Shown here: piece by piece, positions 33,659-43,528 of the stretch | How the letters are laid out: each line of letters opens with the position of its first letter | How positions within the stretch are numbered: position 1 is the stretch's first letter | From: Endoryza sp044226045 | GTDB taxonomy: Bacteria; Bacteroidota; Bacteroidia; Chitinophagales; Chitinophagaceae | Direction: 5' to 3' | NCBI GenBank assembly: GCA_044226045.1 | Contig: JBGAHR010000018.1 | Location: 1 to 64,000, forward strand | DNA: 64,000 nt | Position numbers and translations under genes: made by a program | Notes under the pieces: generated by a model | What the model saw: only the letters and a program-made list of their open reading frames with translations | The model's database searches: none | What the model was told of the DNA's origin: nothing

Positions 33659-35362
33659 TTGAAGAGGTGTTTTCGACTGTTCACGTTGCTCGCGGCATTG
33701 ATTCCTGTTCCCGGCCTTGGCCAGTTTTTCCCTGATGTGGAATATCCAAAAGGGTATTTTAGAAATCCACTCAACATTCCGATCAGTCTGAGCGGAAACT
33801 TTGGAGAACTCCGCCCCAATCACTACCACATGGGCTTCGATCTGAAAACAAATGCAGTGGAAAATCTGCCCGTATACGCCGCCGCCGATGGGTATATCGC
33901 CCGGATTAAGATTGAACCGGCGGGATTCGGACGAGCGATTTATATCAATCATCCGAATGGGTACACTACATTGTATGCGCACCTGAACGATTTCAATCCA
34001 ACCATCGAAAAATGGCTGAAAGAACAGCAGTACCTGGCAGAGAGTTGGGCCATTCAACTGGAGGTGCCGCCAGGACTATTACCAGTGAAAAAAGGAGACC
34101 TGCTGGCCTATAGCGGCAATACCGGCGGATCGCAGGCACCCCACCTTCATTTCGAGATCCGGCGAACGGCAGACGACGTGAATCTCAACCCGATGTTATT
34201 TGGTTTTCCCCTGGCTGATAATACGAAGCCCAGGGCGCTGAGACTGGCAATTTATAACCGGCAGAGAAGCATCTATGAATCTTCGCCCTCCCTTTTCCCG
34301 TTGAAAGCCACCGCAGCGGGCTACACCACGGCGACCCCGGTAATAAAAATCTATACTTCGAAGATCAGCCTGGGCATAAGCGCCTTTGATACCCATTCGG
34401 GTTCCAATAACCAGAACGGGGTGTACGAGGTGCAGCTATTTGTCAATGGCCAACCGGCGGCAGCCTTTCGGATGGATCAGATCAGCTATAATACCACACG
34501 CTATCTGAACGCCCATATCGATTATAAAACCAAATCACAGGGTGGTCCGTTCATCCAGTTGCTGACAGGCCTGCCGGGATATCCGGGTTCCATATATAAT
34601 AGTCAGTACGGAAACGGCGTGCTGCAGTTCAGGGAAGGAGAGGTGAAACAGGTAAAAATCATTGTGAAAGATGCCTACGGAAACAGCAGCACGGTAGACA
34701 CTAAGATCCAGTTCATCAGCCAGGCAGCCCTGCCCGCTCCACCCTCCGGTAAAATGTTTTATCCCGAAATGCTGGATGGATGGGAAAGTTCAGAATGCGA
34801 ATTTTTTATAGGAGAAAAATGCCTGTACGACTCGGTTCATGTAAGATACGCTTCTTTGTCGTCGTCCACCCCGGGGGCTGTTTCTAACCTGCAGGCGATT
34901 GGCGCCCCTTATATTCCGTTACAGCAAAGTTTCCTGATCAGGATTATGCCAAACAAAGCACTCAGCCCGGCAGAAAAAGCCAGAACAATCATGCAATGGT
35001 TTTCGGGGAGCAAAAAAGATGTTCAGAAAGTGGAATGGCAACAGGACTGGGCAGCAGCGAGGTTCCGCGACTTTGGTTATTATCAGTTACTGGTCGATAA
35101 TGAACCGCCGGAAGTGGTATTGCTGGCGCCAATTACTTCCAAATCGTCGCGCATCGGGTTTACGGTAAAGGATAATTTTACCAAAATTAAAAATGTGCGG
35201 GCCGAGCTGGACGGGAACTGGCTGCGATTTACCAACGACAAGGGAAGGAATTTCTATTATCGATTTGATGAGAAATGCCCGCCAGGCAATCATCGGCTTA
35301 CCATCACTGCGGAAGACGAAGCAGGTAATAAAACCAGTCAAACATTTTCATTCACTCGCTGA
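33659..35362 (+). CDS. Secreted M23/LytM-family peptidase with Ig-like domains
   Basis: This 567-residue protein uses a TTG start at 33659: there is no in-frame ATG before the signal peptide (MKRCFRLFTLLAALIPVPG) and a stop lies 30 bp upstream. Residues ~45-175 form the LytM domain with zinc ligands His57 and Asp61 (HYHMGFD) and His164 in HLHFEIR, plus the catalytic-type His in LYAHLND; all are present, so it should be an active peptidoglycan or peptide endopeptidase. The remaining ~380 residues are beta-rich, Ig-like repeats. Only 6 bp separate it from bcp. Confidence 0.9.
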   Translation: MKRCFRLFTLLAALIPVPGLGQFFPDVEYPKGYFRNPLNIPISLSGNFGELRPNHYHMGFDLKTNAVENLPVYAAADGYIARIKIEPAGFGRAIYINHPNGYTTLYAHLNDFNPTIEKWLKEQQYLAESWAIQLEVPPGLLPVKKGDLLAYSGNTGGSQAPHLHFEIRRTADDVNLNPMLFGFPLADNTKPRALRLAIYNRQRSIYESSPSLFPLKATAAGYTTATPVIKIYTSKISLGISAFDTHSGSNNQNGVYEVQLFVNGQPAAAFRMDQISYNTTRYLNAHIDYKTKSQGGPFIQLLTGLPGYPGSIYNSQYGNGVLQFREGEVKQVKIIVKDAYGNSSTVDTKIQFISQAALPAPPSGKMFYPEMLDGWESSECEFFIGEKCLYDSVHVRYASLSSSTPGAVSNLQAIGAPYIPLQQSFLIRIMPNKALSPAEKARTIMQWFSGSKKDVQKVEWQQDWAAARFRDFGYYQLLVDNEPPEVVLLAPITSKSSRIGFTVKDNFTKIKNVRAELDGNWLRFTNDKGRNFYYRFDEKCPPGNHRLTITAEDEAGNKTSQTFSFTR

Positions 35363-35368
35363 TTTAAT

Positions 35369-35845
35369 ATGGCAATCACATTAAAGGTAGGAGACAAGGC
35401 ACCGGAATTCAGTTCCATAGACCAAAATGGCAAACCGGTTTCCTTATCAGATTTCAGAGGGAAAAAGTTGATACTTTTCTTTTATCCGCAATCGGGAACC
35501 CCTACCTGCACGGTGGAATCCTGCAACCTGCGCGACCATTTTTCCGCGCTGCGAAGAAAGGGGTTTGCGGTTGTGGGTGTCAGTCCGGATTCGCTCACCC
35601 GCCAGCAAAATTTTTCAAACAAGCATCAACTGCCATATCCCATACTGGCCGACAGCTCCCATGAAGTGCTGGAAAAATACGGCGTTTGGGACCAAAAGAA
35701 AACTTTTGGAAAGGAGTACATGGGCGTTTTAAGAACTACTTTCCTGATAGATGAGCAGGGAATTATCCGTCATATCTTTCTCAAGCCCAAAAGCAAGATG
35801 CACGCTGAAGAAATCCTCGCAGCTTTCAAAGCGAATCCCTGGTAG
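35369..35845 (+). CDS. bcp: Thioredoxin-dependent peroxiredoxin (BCP type)
   Basis: This 158-residue cytoplasmic peroxiredoxin reduces hydroperoxides. The peroxidatic Cys47 lies in SGTPTCTVESCNLRD and a second Cys at 52 gives the C-x4-C spacing of the atypical two-Cys BCP class. GVSPDSLTRQQNF and LADSSHEVLEKYGVW are typical downstream blocks. It is probably co-transcribed with the M23 peptidase gene and ends at a strong hairpin. Confidence 0.95.
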   Translation: MAITLKVGDKAPEFSSIDQNGKPVSLSDFRGKKLILFFYPQSGTPTCTVESCNLRDHFSALRRKGFAVVGVSPDSLTRQQNFSNKHQLPYPILADSSHEVLEKYGVWDQKKTFGKEYMGVLRTTFLIDEQGIIRHIFLKPKSKMHAEEILAAFKANPW

Positions 35846-35885
35846 AAACTGTTGCAGAAAATGCAACAATACCAGGTAAAAAAAA

Positions 35886-35911
35886 TCCCGATCACGGTTG
35901 GGTGATCGGGA
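35886..35911. terminator. Bidirectional hairpin terminator
   Basis: TCCCGATCAC and GTGATCGGGA pair perfectly around a 6-nt loop between convergent bcp and the TlpA-like gene, preceded by an A-run. Confidence 0.85.
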
Positions 35912-35934
35912 CGTATCAGACTGATGCTGATTAT

Positions 35935-37875
35935 TTATTTGAATGCTTTCTTGCTTTCGGTATTGGTGCCGTTATCGCCTGAAGCCATATCGATCATTGC
36001 GGTCAGCTCTTCAATCAGTTTATCATCGCTTCCACCGAACCCTACGGATTTGAAGCGGATGAGGCCGTTTTTGTCCAGTACAAATTTGGTAGGAATTCCT
36101 TCTACTTTGAATTGCTCCACTACTTTGTTGTCGTTATCGAGCAGAACGTGGAATGAATATTTGTTGGATGTGATAAAATCACTGGCGTTTTTCTTCTTGT
36201 CCTCTACATTGTTTTCCCAGGTATCAACGAAAATGAATTTCACATTCGGGTTGTCTTTGTATTTGTTTACCATTTTCTGCATGCCGGGGAAGCTGGCTTT
36301 GCAGGGACCGCACCAGGTAGCCCAGAAGTCAACGATCACTACTTTTCCTTTCAGTTCGGTAATGTCAATCTTCTTTCCATCGAGGTCATTCAATGCAAAA
36401 ACAGGGGCTGTTTCGCTGAGCATGGATTTACGCAACTCCGCCATCATTCTTTCGATGTTCTCCTTTTGCAGTGCAGTCAGGTAATCCGAGAATCCTTTAT
36501 CGGATCCTTTTTCTTTTACCCAAACACGCTCGAGAATATCCTTCATAGCCAGGCTGCTCTTGCCGTCTTTGACGAATTGTTCGATTTCTTTCTTGTATTG
36601 TTTGGCGGGTAATACCTTTTCAGCGAGTAGCGCATAGGTATTATTCTGGTCGGCATCTTTTCCCTCACCGATTACGATAGCCGCATCTTTGGCATAAGGG
36701 AATCCTTTCTTGTATTGGCCAGACTTGAACATAACCATACCATAAGTGTCCGCAAACATGCCGTAAGCCGATCTTCTTGATTTTTCCCACTGCTTTTGAG
36801 TCAGGTAACCGGGTTTGGCCTCCGTTGGCTTCTGCCATTCTGATTTAGTCCATTGAGTGGCAAAATTGGAAAATTCTTCCGCGAGCTTCAGGTTATCACT
36901 GGTTTTCTGCATTTCCCAGGCAGCGCTGTTATACATCTGTGCCTGTGTTGCCTTGCTTGAAATTTTCGGAACAGCCTTTTTGAATTCTTCCCAGTTTTTC
37001 TTGTTCATGTACATATAGGCCAGACCAGACTCAAAATAGCTTTTATCATTTTTGTACATCTCCCAGTTCTTGTCAGTCTCCAGTCTCTTCAGGATATCCG
37101 CCAGCATTTCTTCCTTTTTAACAGGATCCTGCTCCCGATTGTATTTGGAAACGATTTCGTTAACGGTCCATTTTCCTTCGGGGAATTTCTCTTTTTTCAG
37201 GCTGGTGATCAGTTTCATCTGCTCGGGCAGTTTGGCTGCGCGATACAATGCCTCCATATTGGAATAATCCGTTTCGTCTTTCAGTCCTGCCTTCAGGATT
37301 GCCTCGATTTCTTTTTGAAAGAGAGCTGGTGCTTCGTCTTTTTTCACCTGGTTGATCAGGTAAACATACAAAGACATGTTATCCTTTTTCGCATCGGGGT
37401 ACAGTTCAAATTCTTTTTGGAGTACTTCGAGCGCTTTTTCATTGTTTCGATCAACACCAACCTGCGAACCGGCATATTGATAGAAAGAAGCCAGCTGGGT
37501 ATAGCTTCCCTTTACGGGCTTGCCATCTTCCATCAGTTGGATCCAGTATCCGTTATTAAAATTGTTGTCAAATTTATTGTCGGCCGAAAAACCGAAATAA
37601 ACAAAGTTCGAAGCAGGTTGAGTCTGAAAGGTAAATGTGTATTTTCCCCCTGCTCTGGTCATGGTAAGGTCACTGGCATTCTCCTCGCCTTTAGCAGTGA
37701 AAAGATGCGCCTGCCCTTCAACCGGCTTCATCGTATTGGCGATATCGCCAGCCGGTGTGTAGGTAACAGTGATCAGATCACCTGGCTTGGGTTTTTCAGG
37801 CGTATAACTAAAATTGCCCTGGCTGAATCCGGCCAGAGAGGTCAGCAGTATGACCGCAAGAAGGAATTTTCTCAT
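35935..37875 (-). CDS. TlpA-like secreted thiol-disulfide oxidoreductase
   Basis: This 646-residue protein has a signal peptide (MRKFLLAVILLTSLAGFSQG), an N-terminal beta-domain (~20-130), a long helical TPR-like middle (~140-470), and a C-terminal thioredoxin fold with the redox motif WATWCGPCKASFP (Cys522/Cys525) and cis-Pro segment VEGIPTKFVLD. Such large TlpA/ResA-type proteins are common in Bacteroidota and reduce or resolve envelope disulfides; the partner is unknown. It faces the sensor kinase gene at 38585 across a 709-bp gap. Confidence 0.9.
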   Translation of the reverse strand: MRKFLLAVILLTSLAGFSQGNFSYTPEKPKPGDLITVTYTPAGDIANTMKPVEGQAHLFTAKGEENASDLTMTRAGGKYTFTFQTQPASNFVYFGFSADNKFDNNFNNGYWIQLMEDGKPVKGSYTQLASFYQYAGSQVGVDRNNEKALEVLQKEFELYPDAKKDNMSLYVYLINQVKKDEAPALFQKEIEAILKAGLKDETDYSNMEALYRAAKLPEQMKLITSLKKEKFPEGKWTVNEIVSKYNREQDPVKKEEMLADILKRLETDKNWEMYKNDKSYFESGLAYMYMNKKNWEEFKKAVPKISSKATQAQMYNSAAWEMQKTSDNLKLAEEFSNFATQWTKSEWQKPTEAKPGYLTQKQWEKSRRSAYGMFADTYGMVMFKSGQYKKGFPYAKDAAIVIGEGKDADQNNTYALLAEKVLPAKQYKKEIEQFVKDGKSSLAMKDILERVWVKEKGSDKGFSDYLTALQKENIERMMAELRKSMLSETAPVFALNDLDGKKIDITELKGKVVIVDFWATWCGPCKASFPGMQKMVNKYKDNPNVKFIFVDTWENNVEDKKKNASDFITSNKYSFHVLLDNDNKVVEQFKVEGIPTKFVLDKNGLIRFKSVGFGGSDDKLIEELTAMIDMASGDNGTNTESKKAFK

Positions 37876-38584
37876 GATGGTGTGATTTGTTTAAAGATAG
37901 GGATGTTTCGAAACTATTGGTAAATCTAAATTACAATAGCAGCTATGGCTGGACGAACGGTGATTAGATTTATCGTGGTCTTAACTTTTCATTGAATACA
38001 TAGAAAACTAACAATCATTCGACTTACTCACTGAAATTGGGGATGGATCACCTGAAAATCGGGGATGAATCTTCCAGCCAGTAACCACCAACTTTGCACC
38101 CGCTACACGGGAGCGAGAGCGGGAGCTGGAGCGGGAGAAATACAGGAGCGGGAGTGGGAGCGGGAGCGGAAGGGGAAACAGAAAGGGAAAGAGAAACGGA
38201 AAGGGAAACAGAAAACGGAAACAGAAACAGAAAGGGAAAGGGAAACGGAAAGGGAAACAGAAACGGAAACAGAAAACGGAAACAGAAACAGAAAGGGAAA
38301 GGGAAACAGAAAGGGAAAGGGAAACGGAAAGGGAAAGGGAAACGGAAAGGGAAACGGAAAGGGAAACAGAAACGGAAATAGAAAGGGAATGAGAAACCGC
38401 AAACCGAAAACCGCAAACCGCAAACTGCAAACCGCAAACCGCAAACTGCCAACTTTTCAATACGTAGCACTCAATAACCTGCAGGTTCCTTTAGCCGATT
38501 ATACTTTTTATTGAAAAACCAACTGATTTTTTTAGAACTTAGTCTTTCCTTCAGCCAACACGAATCAAACCTAAAACACTCCAG
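37876..38584. repeat. 709-bp divergent gap with a long hexamer array (core 38105-38456)
   Basis: Near 38030-38070 two ~22-bp imperfect direct repeats share GGGGATG. From 38108 GGGAGCGAGAGCGGGAGC words run to ~38168, then ~35 consecutive hexamers of the form AAA(G/C)(G/A)G to ~38394, then CCGCAAA/CTGCAAA heptamers to ~38450. A 61-bp higher-order duplication places AAAACGG at 38212 and again at 38273. Reading frames here encode only Lys/Gly/Asn or Phe/Pro/Ser low complexity. The final ~130 bp before 38585 are ordinary sequence and should hold the kinase promoter. Confidence 0.92.
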
Positions 38585-41500
38585 ATGACCAGGCGATGGC
38601 TGTTATTTTTTTGCAATTTACTGCTGGCAATAACTGGAGCCGCGCAAAAGCCCTCGCTTTATTTCAATAACCTGAGTGCCGTAAATGGGTTGTCCAACAA
38701 CAAAGTGAATTGCATATTACAGGATCGGCGTGGTTTTATGTGGATTGGAACCGATGATGGCCTGAACCGTTATGATGGTTATCGGTTTCAGACTTTTCGT
38801 CATGAAAAAAGCAAAAATGGTTTATCCGGGAATATCATCACCGACCTGCATGAGGACGAGGAAGGTGTTATCTGGATTTCAACGGCAGACGGAGGATTGA
38901 CGAGGTATAATTATCGCCTGCCTGCTTCAGAACAGTTTAAGTCGTTCAGACATGCTCCCGCCGACGCGCAGGCTATTTCCGCAAATATCCTCAATGCCAT
39001 TGAAGAAGATGCAAACGGATTTCTTTGGCTGGCCAGCAGCGGTCAGGGTCTGCTCAGATTCGATAAAAAAAAACGGGAATTCAGCGAACCTGTTAAACGA
39101 CCGTCAAGAACCGTGCTGGCTTTATGCAAGGACAATAAAGGTAAGATTTGGGCAGGGAGAGAAGGAGGCGGTTTGATCAGGGTTGATCCGGTATCCTTCG
39201 AGTGTGAAGAAGATAGCCGATACAAAGATGTATATGCGAAATTACCCCATCAAACCGTCACATCGCTTTTCCGCGACCGTTCTGGAAATATCTGGATGGG
39301 CTCCTGGGATAAAGTGGTTTATCGAATTGAGAATAGTGGAAAAGACCTGAGTGTTTTCAGTAGCTCCTCTAAACCCTATTCGTTTATTCCCGACGATCCG
39401 CTTTGTTTTGCTGAAGACAACCGGGGTTATATCTGGATCGGTGGTCAGTATGCAGGGCTTCATCTCTTCAATACCCATACCGGTCAATTTTTCAATTACC
39501 GTCATCAAACCGCCCTGGAAGGTAGCATCGCCGATGACCGAATCAATTGTATTTATATCGACCGGTCGGGAATTGTGTGGATAGGAACCAATATGGGCAT
39601 CAGTATGCACGATCCTTCCACGCGACAGTTTGAACAAACCTTTCTTCCCGCTGCTTCCTCCAGCCTGGTGATCTATGACTATTTGAACCTCGAGGACGAT
39701 TGCCTGTTAATGGGCACTTCCGAAGGATTATTCCGTCAATACCGCGACGGCTCCTTTTCGCAGGAGAAATTAATGTATAAAGGACGACCATTGTCCGCTA
39801 CCCGTTTTTATCAGGATGAAGAACTGGGTTTGATGATCGGAACCAATGTGTCTCTGTTCCGGTATCTCAATGGTAAACTTCAACTGCTGCCAAATACGGA
39901 GAATGATGTGGTGATGGGAAATATTATTGAATCGCGGGTCACCAGTATCCTGAGAGATAGTATGGAAGGTCATCCTGCTCTGCTGGTCATACCTTTTGGA
40001 CACTATATCGCTTACTACGATCTGTTCAGGAAAACCTGGATCAACCGTCGGGATACCAGCAGAAATATCATCGCCAGGCTGAACATACGGGATAACCTGG
40101 TACGCAAATTTTTCAAGGCGGCAAATGGTCAAATCTGGATAGCCACCGTAAAAGCCGGTTTAGGCGAATGGAAACAATCCGGAATAACCTACTACAGTCA
40201 TGATCCTGCAAACAATACCTCTATTGGCAGTAACCATATTTTCGACCTGGCAGAAGATAAAAACCATCATTTGTGGATCACTACTTATGGAGCGGGACTG
40301 TTTCAATTCAATCCCACTCAGAAAACATTTGAACGGGTGCCTGCTTCTCACAATCTCGCGGAAGGAATTCAGATCGATGCGAGTGGGAATATTTGGATGA
40401 TTGCCAACGGAAGTCTGCATAAATACAACCCCCAACGTAAGTCCTACACGAGTTTTCAATTGCCCGACGTGGAAAAGACGGGTGGTGTAAAGGGGCCTAT
40501 TTATAAAGACCCCCGTGGCAGAATGTACCTGTCCGGCAACCGTTATTTTATCAGTTTTCATCCGGATTCCATACCTGATGTCAGGAATAAGCTAGCGGTC
40601 TGCCTGACAGACCTCCGCGTGTTCGATAGTTCTTACAGCGACAGGTTGTACCTCAATAAACCGGTCAGGCTGCCTTATAACCAGAATTATTTCACCATAG
40701 AATTTGCTGCTCCCATGTACCAGGCTGGCTATCCCGTTCAGTATTCGCATATGCTCGAAGGAGCCGATCGCGACTGGATCATGGATGGACAAAACAATTC
40801 AGCCAATTACACCAACCTCGATGCCGGCGACTATGTGTTCAAAGTAAGGGCATCCATCAAGCCCGGTGAGTGGAGTGATCAACCGACTATCCTGTATTTA
40901 CGCATCTACCCGCCATTTTGGAAAACGGGTTGGTTTTTTTCCATTTGCCTGGCCGGTATCGCCATCCTTATCTACGGTATTTACAAGTATCGCATTAACG
41001 AACTCTTGAAAAGACAGGCAATCCGAAACAAAATCGCGCAGGACCTGCACGATAATATCGGTTCCACGTTAAGCAGTATTTCGGTATATAGCCAGGTGGC
41101 AAAAATCTATCGTCAGAAAGACAAACAGGAGGCCTTGCAGGAAACACTGGAAAAAATCAGCAGCACGTCCAGTGAAATGATTTCTGAAATGAATGATATC
41201 GTGTGGGCGATCAATCCGCGCAACGATAGCATGAGCACTATCCTGCAACGCATGGAATCATTTGCCAGACCTTTGCTTGCGTCCAGGAATATTCAATTCC
41301 ATTTTGAAGCTGATGATTCCATTCTTGCCCTTCAACTGGAAATGACCAAGCGGAAGAACTTCTATCTTATTTTCAAGGAAGCCGTGAATAATGCCCTGAA
41401 GTACGCAGACAGTAAAAACCTGTGGGTAACCATCCGGCTCGAAGGGAATATGCTGCTATTGGATGTTAAAGATGATGGGAAGGGGATGGATAAGACACTG

Positions 41501-41638
41501 GCCGACAAAGTCCATTCATTATCGGGCAATGGCCTGCCCAATATGAAAAGAAGGGCGAAGGAAATGAATGGAAAGCTGGTGGTGGAAAGCGAAACAGGCA
41601 GGGGAACATCTATACGCCTGCAGTTTCCTATCCCCTGA
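38585..41638 (+). CDS. Propeller-type sensor histidine kinase
   Basis: This 1017-residue kinase has a signal peptide, then two seven-bladed Reg_prop propellers (repeats such as DRRGFMWIGTDDGLNRYDG, EDEEGVIWISTADGGLTRY, DRSGIVWIGTNMGISMHDP), a Y_Y_Y domain ending near residue 770, one membrane helix (WFFSICLAGIAILIYGIYKY), HisKA_3 with His822 (QDLHDNIGST), and a complete HATPase domain (EAVNNALKYADS, KDDGKGMD, GNGLPNMKRRA). Unlike the hybrid polysaccharide sensors it has no fused receiver; the regulator is the next gene, 67 bp on. Ligand unknown. Confidence 0.95.
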   Translation: MTRRWLLFFCNLLLAITGAAQKPSLYFNNLSAVNGLSNNKVNCILQDRRGFMWIGTDDGLNRYDGYRFQTFRHEKSKNGLSGNIITDLHEDEEGVIWISTADGGLTRYNYRLPASEQFKSFRHAPADAQAISANILNAIEEDANGFLWLASSGQGLLRFDKKKREFSEPVKRPSRTVLALCKDNKGKIWAGREGGGLIRVDPVSFECEEDSRYKDVYAKLPHQTVTSLFRDRSGNIWMGSWDKVVYRIENSGKDLSVFSSSSKPYSFIPDDPLCFAEDNRGYIWIGGQYAGLHLFNTHTGQFFNYRHQTALEGSIADDRINCIYIDRSGIVWIGTNMGISMHDPSTRQFEQTFLPAASSSLVIYDYLNLEDDCLLMGTSEGLFRQYRDGSFSQEKLMYKGRPLSATRFYQDEELGLMIGTNVSLFRYLNGKLQLLPNTENDVVMGNIIESRVTSILRDSMEGHPALLVIPFGHYIAYYDLFRKTWINRRDTSRNIIARLNIRDNLVRKFFKAANGQIWIATVKAGLGEWKQSGITYYSHDPANNTSIGSNHIFDLAEDKNHHLWITTYGAGLFQFNPTQKTFERVPASHNLAEGIQIDASGNIWMIANGSLHKYNPQRKSYTSFQLPDVEKTGGVKGPIYKDPRGRMYLSGNRYFISFHPDSIPDVRNKLAVCLTDLRVFDSSYSDRLYLNKPVRLPYNQNYFTIEFAAPMYQAGYPVQYSHMLEGADRDWIMDGQNNSANYTNLDAGDYVFKVRASIKPGEWSDQPTILYLRIYPPFWKTGWFFSICLAGIAILIYGIYKYRINELLKRQAIRNKIAQDLHDNIGSTLSSISVYSQVAKIYRQKDKQEALQETLEKISSTSSEMISEMNDIVWAINPRNDSMSTILQRMESFARPLLASRNIQFHFEADDSILALQLEMTKRKNFYLIFKEAVNNALKYADSKNLWVTIRLEGNMLLLDVKDDGKGMDKTLADKVHSLSGNGLPNMKRRAKEMNGKLVVESETGRGTSIRLQFPIP

Positions 41639-41705
41639 TTTGGGGATAACAAATTGGCCGGATTAACAGACCTTTACTACTCAACCTTTATGGTATAATA
41701 ATAAT

Positions 41706-42353
41706 ATGAGCCTCAGAATCGCCATTTTTGATGACAACAAGAACATAAGGGAGAGCATAGCCTTGCTGCTGGCTACTGAACCGGAGTTTCTTGTAGTAGG
41801 CTCTTTTAGTCATGTGCTCGACTGCATTGAGGATACCCGGAATTGCCGGCCGGATATCGTGCTGATGGATATTGAAATGCCCGGCATGAACGGTATTGAG
41901 GCTGTTCACAAAATCAAAAAGGAGTTTCCGCATATTCAGGTACTGATGCAAACGGTATTTGAAGACGACGACAGGGTATTTGATTCCATCTGCGCCGGAG
42001 CCTCCGGGTATATTTTAAAAAATTACCTGAACACCAGGCTGGTGGATTCCATCAATGAATTGCAGTATGGAGGATCGCCCATGAGTCCTTCGATTGCAAG
42101 AAAGGTGCTCAATAAAATGCAATCATTCTCTAACCTGATCAAGCCAGAGGAGAAACCAGACTATCACCTGACGACAAGGGAAAAAGAAGTATTGGCCTGC
42201 CTGGTGAACGGGCTTAGCTACAAAATGATCAGCGCCGACCTGGGAATCAGTTACGAGACGGTACGCTCTCACGTGAAGAAAATCTATGAGAAGTTGCATG
42301 TGGCTTCTCTCACTGAAGTGGTGGCCAAGGCTATTAACCAGCGAATTGTTTAA
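41706..42353 (+). CDS. NarL/LuxR-family response regulator
   Basis: This 215-residue regulator has a receiver domain with Asp55 in IVLMDIEMPGMNGIEA, acidic residues DD at 9-10 and the switch Lys in SGYILKN. The LuxR HTH reads LTTREKEVLACLVNGLSYKM ... SYETVRSHVKKIYEKLHV. It is the cognate regulator of the propeller kinase just upstream. The gap to the following hydrolase gene (132 bp) contains no terminator that I can recognise. Confidence 0.95.
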   Translation: MSLRIAIFDDNKNIRESIALLLATEPEFLVVGSFSHVLDCIEDTRNCRPDIVLMDIEMPGMNGIEAVHKIKKEFPHIQVLMQTVFEDDDRVFDSICAGASGYILKNYLNTRLVDSINELQYGGSPMSPSIARKVLNKMQSFSNLIKPEEKPDYHLTTREKEVLACLVNGLSYKMISADLGISYETVRSHVKKIYEKLHVASLTEVVAKAINQRIV

Positions 42354-42485
42354 ATAGTTTCTCAAAAAAAGACTGCTATCATTCCCATCAATCCACCTCC
42401 TCTACTTCGGTGATTACACTCCCATTTTCGGTTATTCGCAATGGTGCCCATTATTTTCAGATTTGCGGCAACAAATATGTATAGC

Positions 42486-43382
42486 ATGAAAAACACAAAA
42501 TGGATTCTTTTCCTGGCCGGTTGCTTTTGCCTGTTCTCCGTGTCGGCCCAACACAACAACCAGTTATCGTCGGCACCTGTTTCCAAATTTATCACCCTGT
42601 CGGACGGGCAAAAACTGAATTATGCCGAGCAGGGAGAAAAAGGAAGCCCGACTTTCCTCTTCCTGCATGGGTTGACGGATTCCTGGCATTCCTTTGATGA
42701 AGTAATGAAGCGTGTTCCGGCAACCTATCATGTGATTGCCTTAACGCAGCGCGGACATGGACTTTCTGACAAGCCTGCATCGGGTTACAGCATCAGCAAC
42801 TTCGCCGCTGATGCCGCTTCAGTGGTTCGTTCGCTGAATGCCGGTCCCGTGATTGTCGTCGGTCATTCCATGGGAGGCATGGTTGCCCAGCAATTTGCCC
42901 AACAGTATCCCGAACTCACCCGCGCACTGGTAATTGTGTCCTCTTTTTCCACGCTGCAGGGAAGAAAGGATATCAGTGAATTCCAGGAATCTGTAAACGG
43001 TTTAAAAGATCCAATTGACCGGGTTTTTATTGAGGAGTTTCAACGAAGCACCATTTTACAGCCTTTCGATTCTGCTTACTTTAATTTATTATGCAACGAA
43101 TCTCAAAGAGTACCCGCCTCTGTTTGGAAAGCTACACTGGATGCTTTGGTTAACGCCGATATCGATAAAAATTTACATTTGATCCAGGCTCCTGCGCTTA
43201 TATGTTGGGGTGAAAAGGATGGTTATTGCCTGAAAGAAGACCAGGAATTAATGAGGAAAAAGATTAATAAGTCTTCGTTGAAGGTTTATGAAAATACCGG
43301 TCATGCCATTCATTGGGAAAAACCGGCTGAATTTACCAGGGATCTGCTCCGGTTTGCGAACGGGCTGCCAGATAATAAATAG
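42486..43382 (+). CDS. Secreted alpha/beta hydrolase
   Basis: The protein is 298 residues from the ATG at 42486, opening a signal peptide (MKNTKWILFLAGCFCLFSVS); a LAGC in the hydrophobic core could instead be a lipobox. The fold is a classical alpha/beta hydrolase: oxyanion segment FLFLHGLTDSWHSF, nucleophile elbow VGHSMGGMVAQQFA, acid in CWGEKDGYC, and catalytic His in NTGHAIHWEKP. All triad residues are in place. Closest annotated relatives would be esterases or haloperoxidase-like enzymes; the substrate is not inferable. Confidence 0.9.
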   Translation: MKNTKWILFLAGCFCLFSVSAQHNNQLSSAPVSKFITLSDGQKLNYAEQGEKGSPTFLFLHGLTDSWHSFDEVMKRVPATYHVIALTQRGHGLSDKPASGYSISNFAADAASVVRSLNAGPVIVVGHSMGGMVAQQFAQQYPELTRALVIVSSFSTLQGRKDISEFQESVNGLKDPIDRVFIEEFQRSTILQPFDSAYFNLLCNESQRVPASVWKATLDALVNADIDKNLHLIQAPALICWGEKDGYCLKEDQELMRKKINKSSLKVYENTGHAIHWEKPAEFTRDLLRFANGLPDNK

Positions 43383-43413
43383 TGCTTGCTGGTATTTCCC
43401 TTTTTTGTACATT

Positions 43414-43434
43414 AGGAAGTCTTCGCTTCCTTTT
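43414..43434 (+). terminator. Weak hairpin terminator
   Basis: AGGAAG and CTTCCT flank a TCTTCG loop and are followed by TTT, 32 bp after the hydrolase stop. Confidence 0.5.
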
Positions 43435-43528
43435 AGCATTCTGCTGGTAGTTACCCATACATGATGCATTGATCATTTGGATTGATCATTATTACTGATC
43501 AACATCATTGAAATTTTAAATCATTCAC

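Noticed and set aside
38105..38456. Triplex (H-DNA) or four-tract G-quadruplex as explanation of the hexamer array
   Set aside because: Frequent C residues break the purine run, and runs of four GGG with short loops are rare; only weak two-tetrad folds are possible.
38008..38514. Several 95-150-residue frames on both strands
   Set aside because: All are translations of the hexamer array (Lys/Gly/Asn or Phe/Pro/Ser periodicity), not genes.
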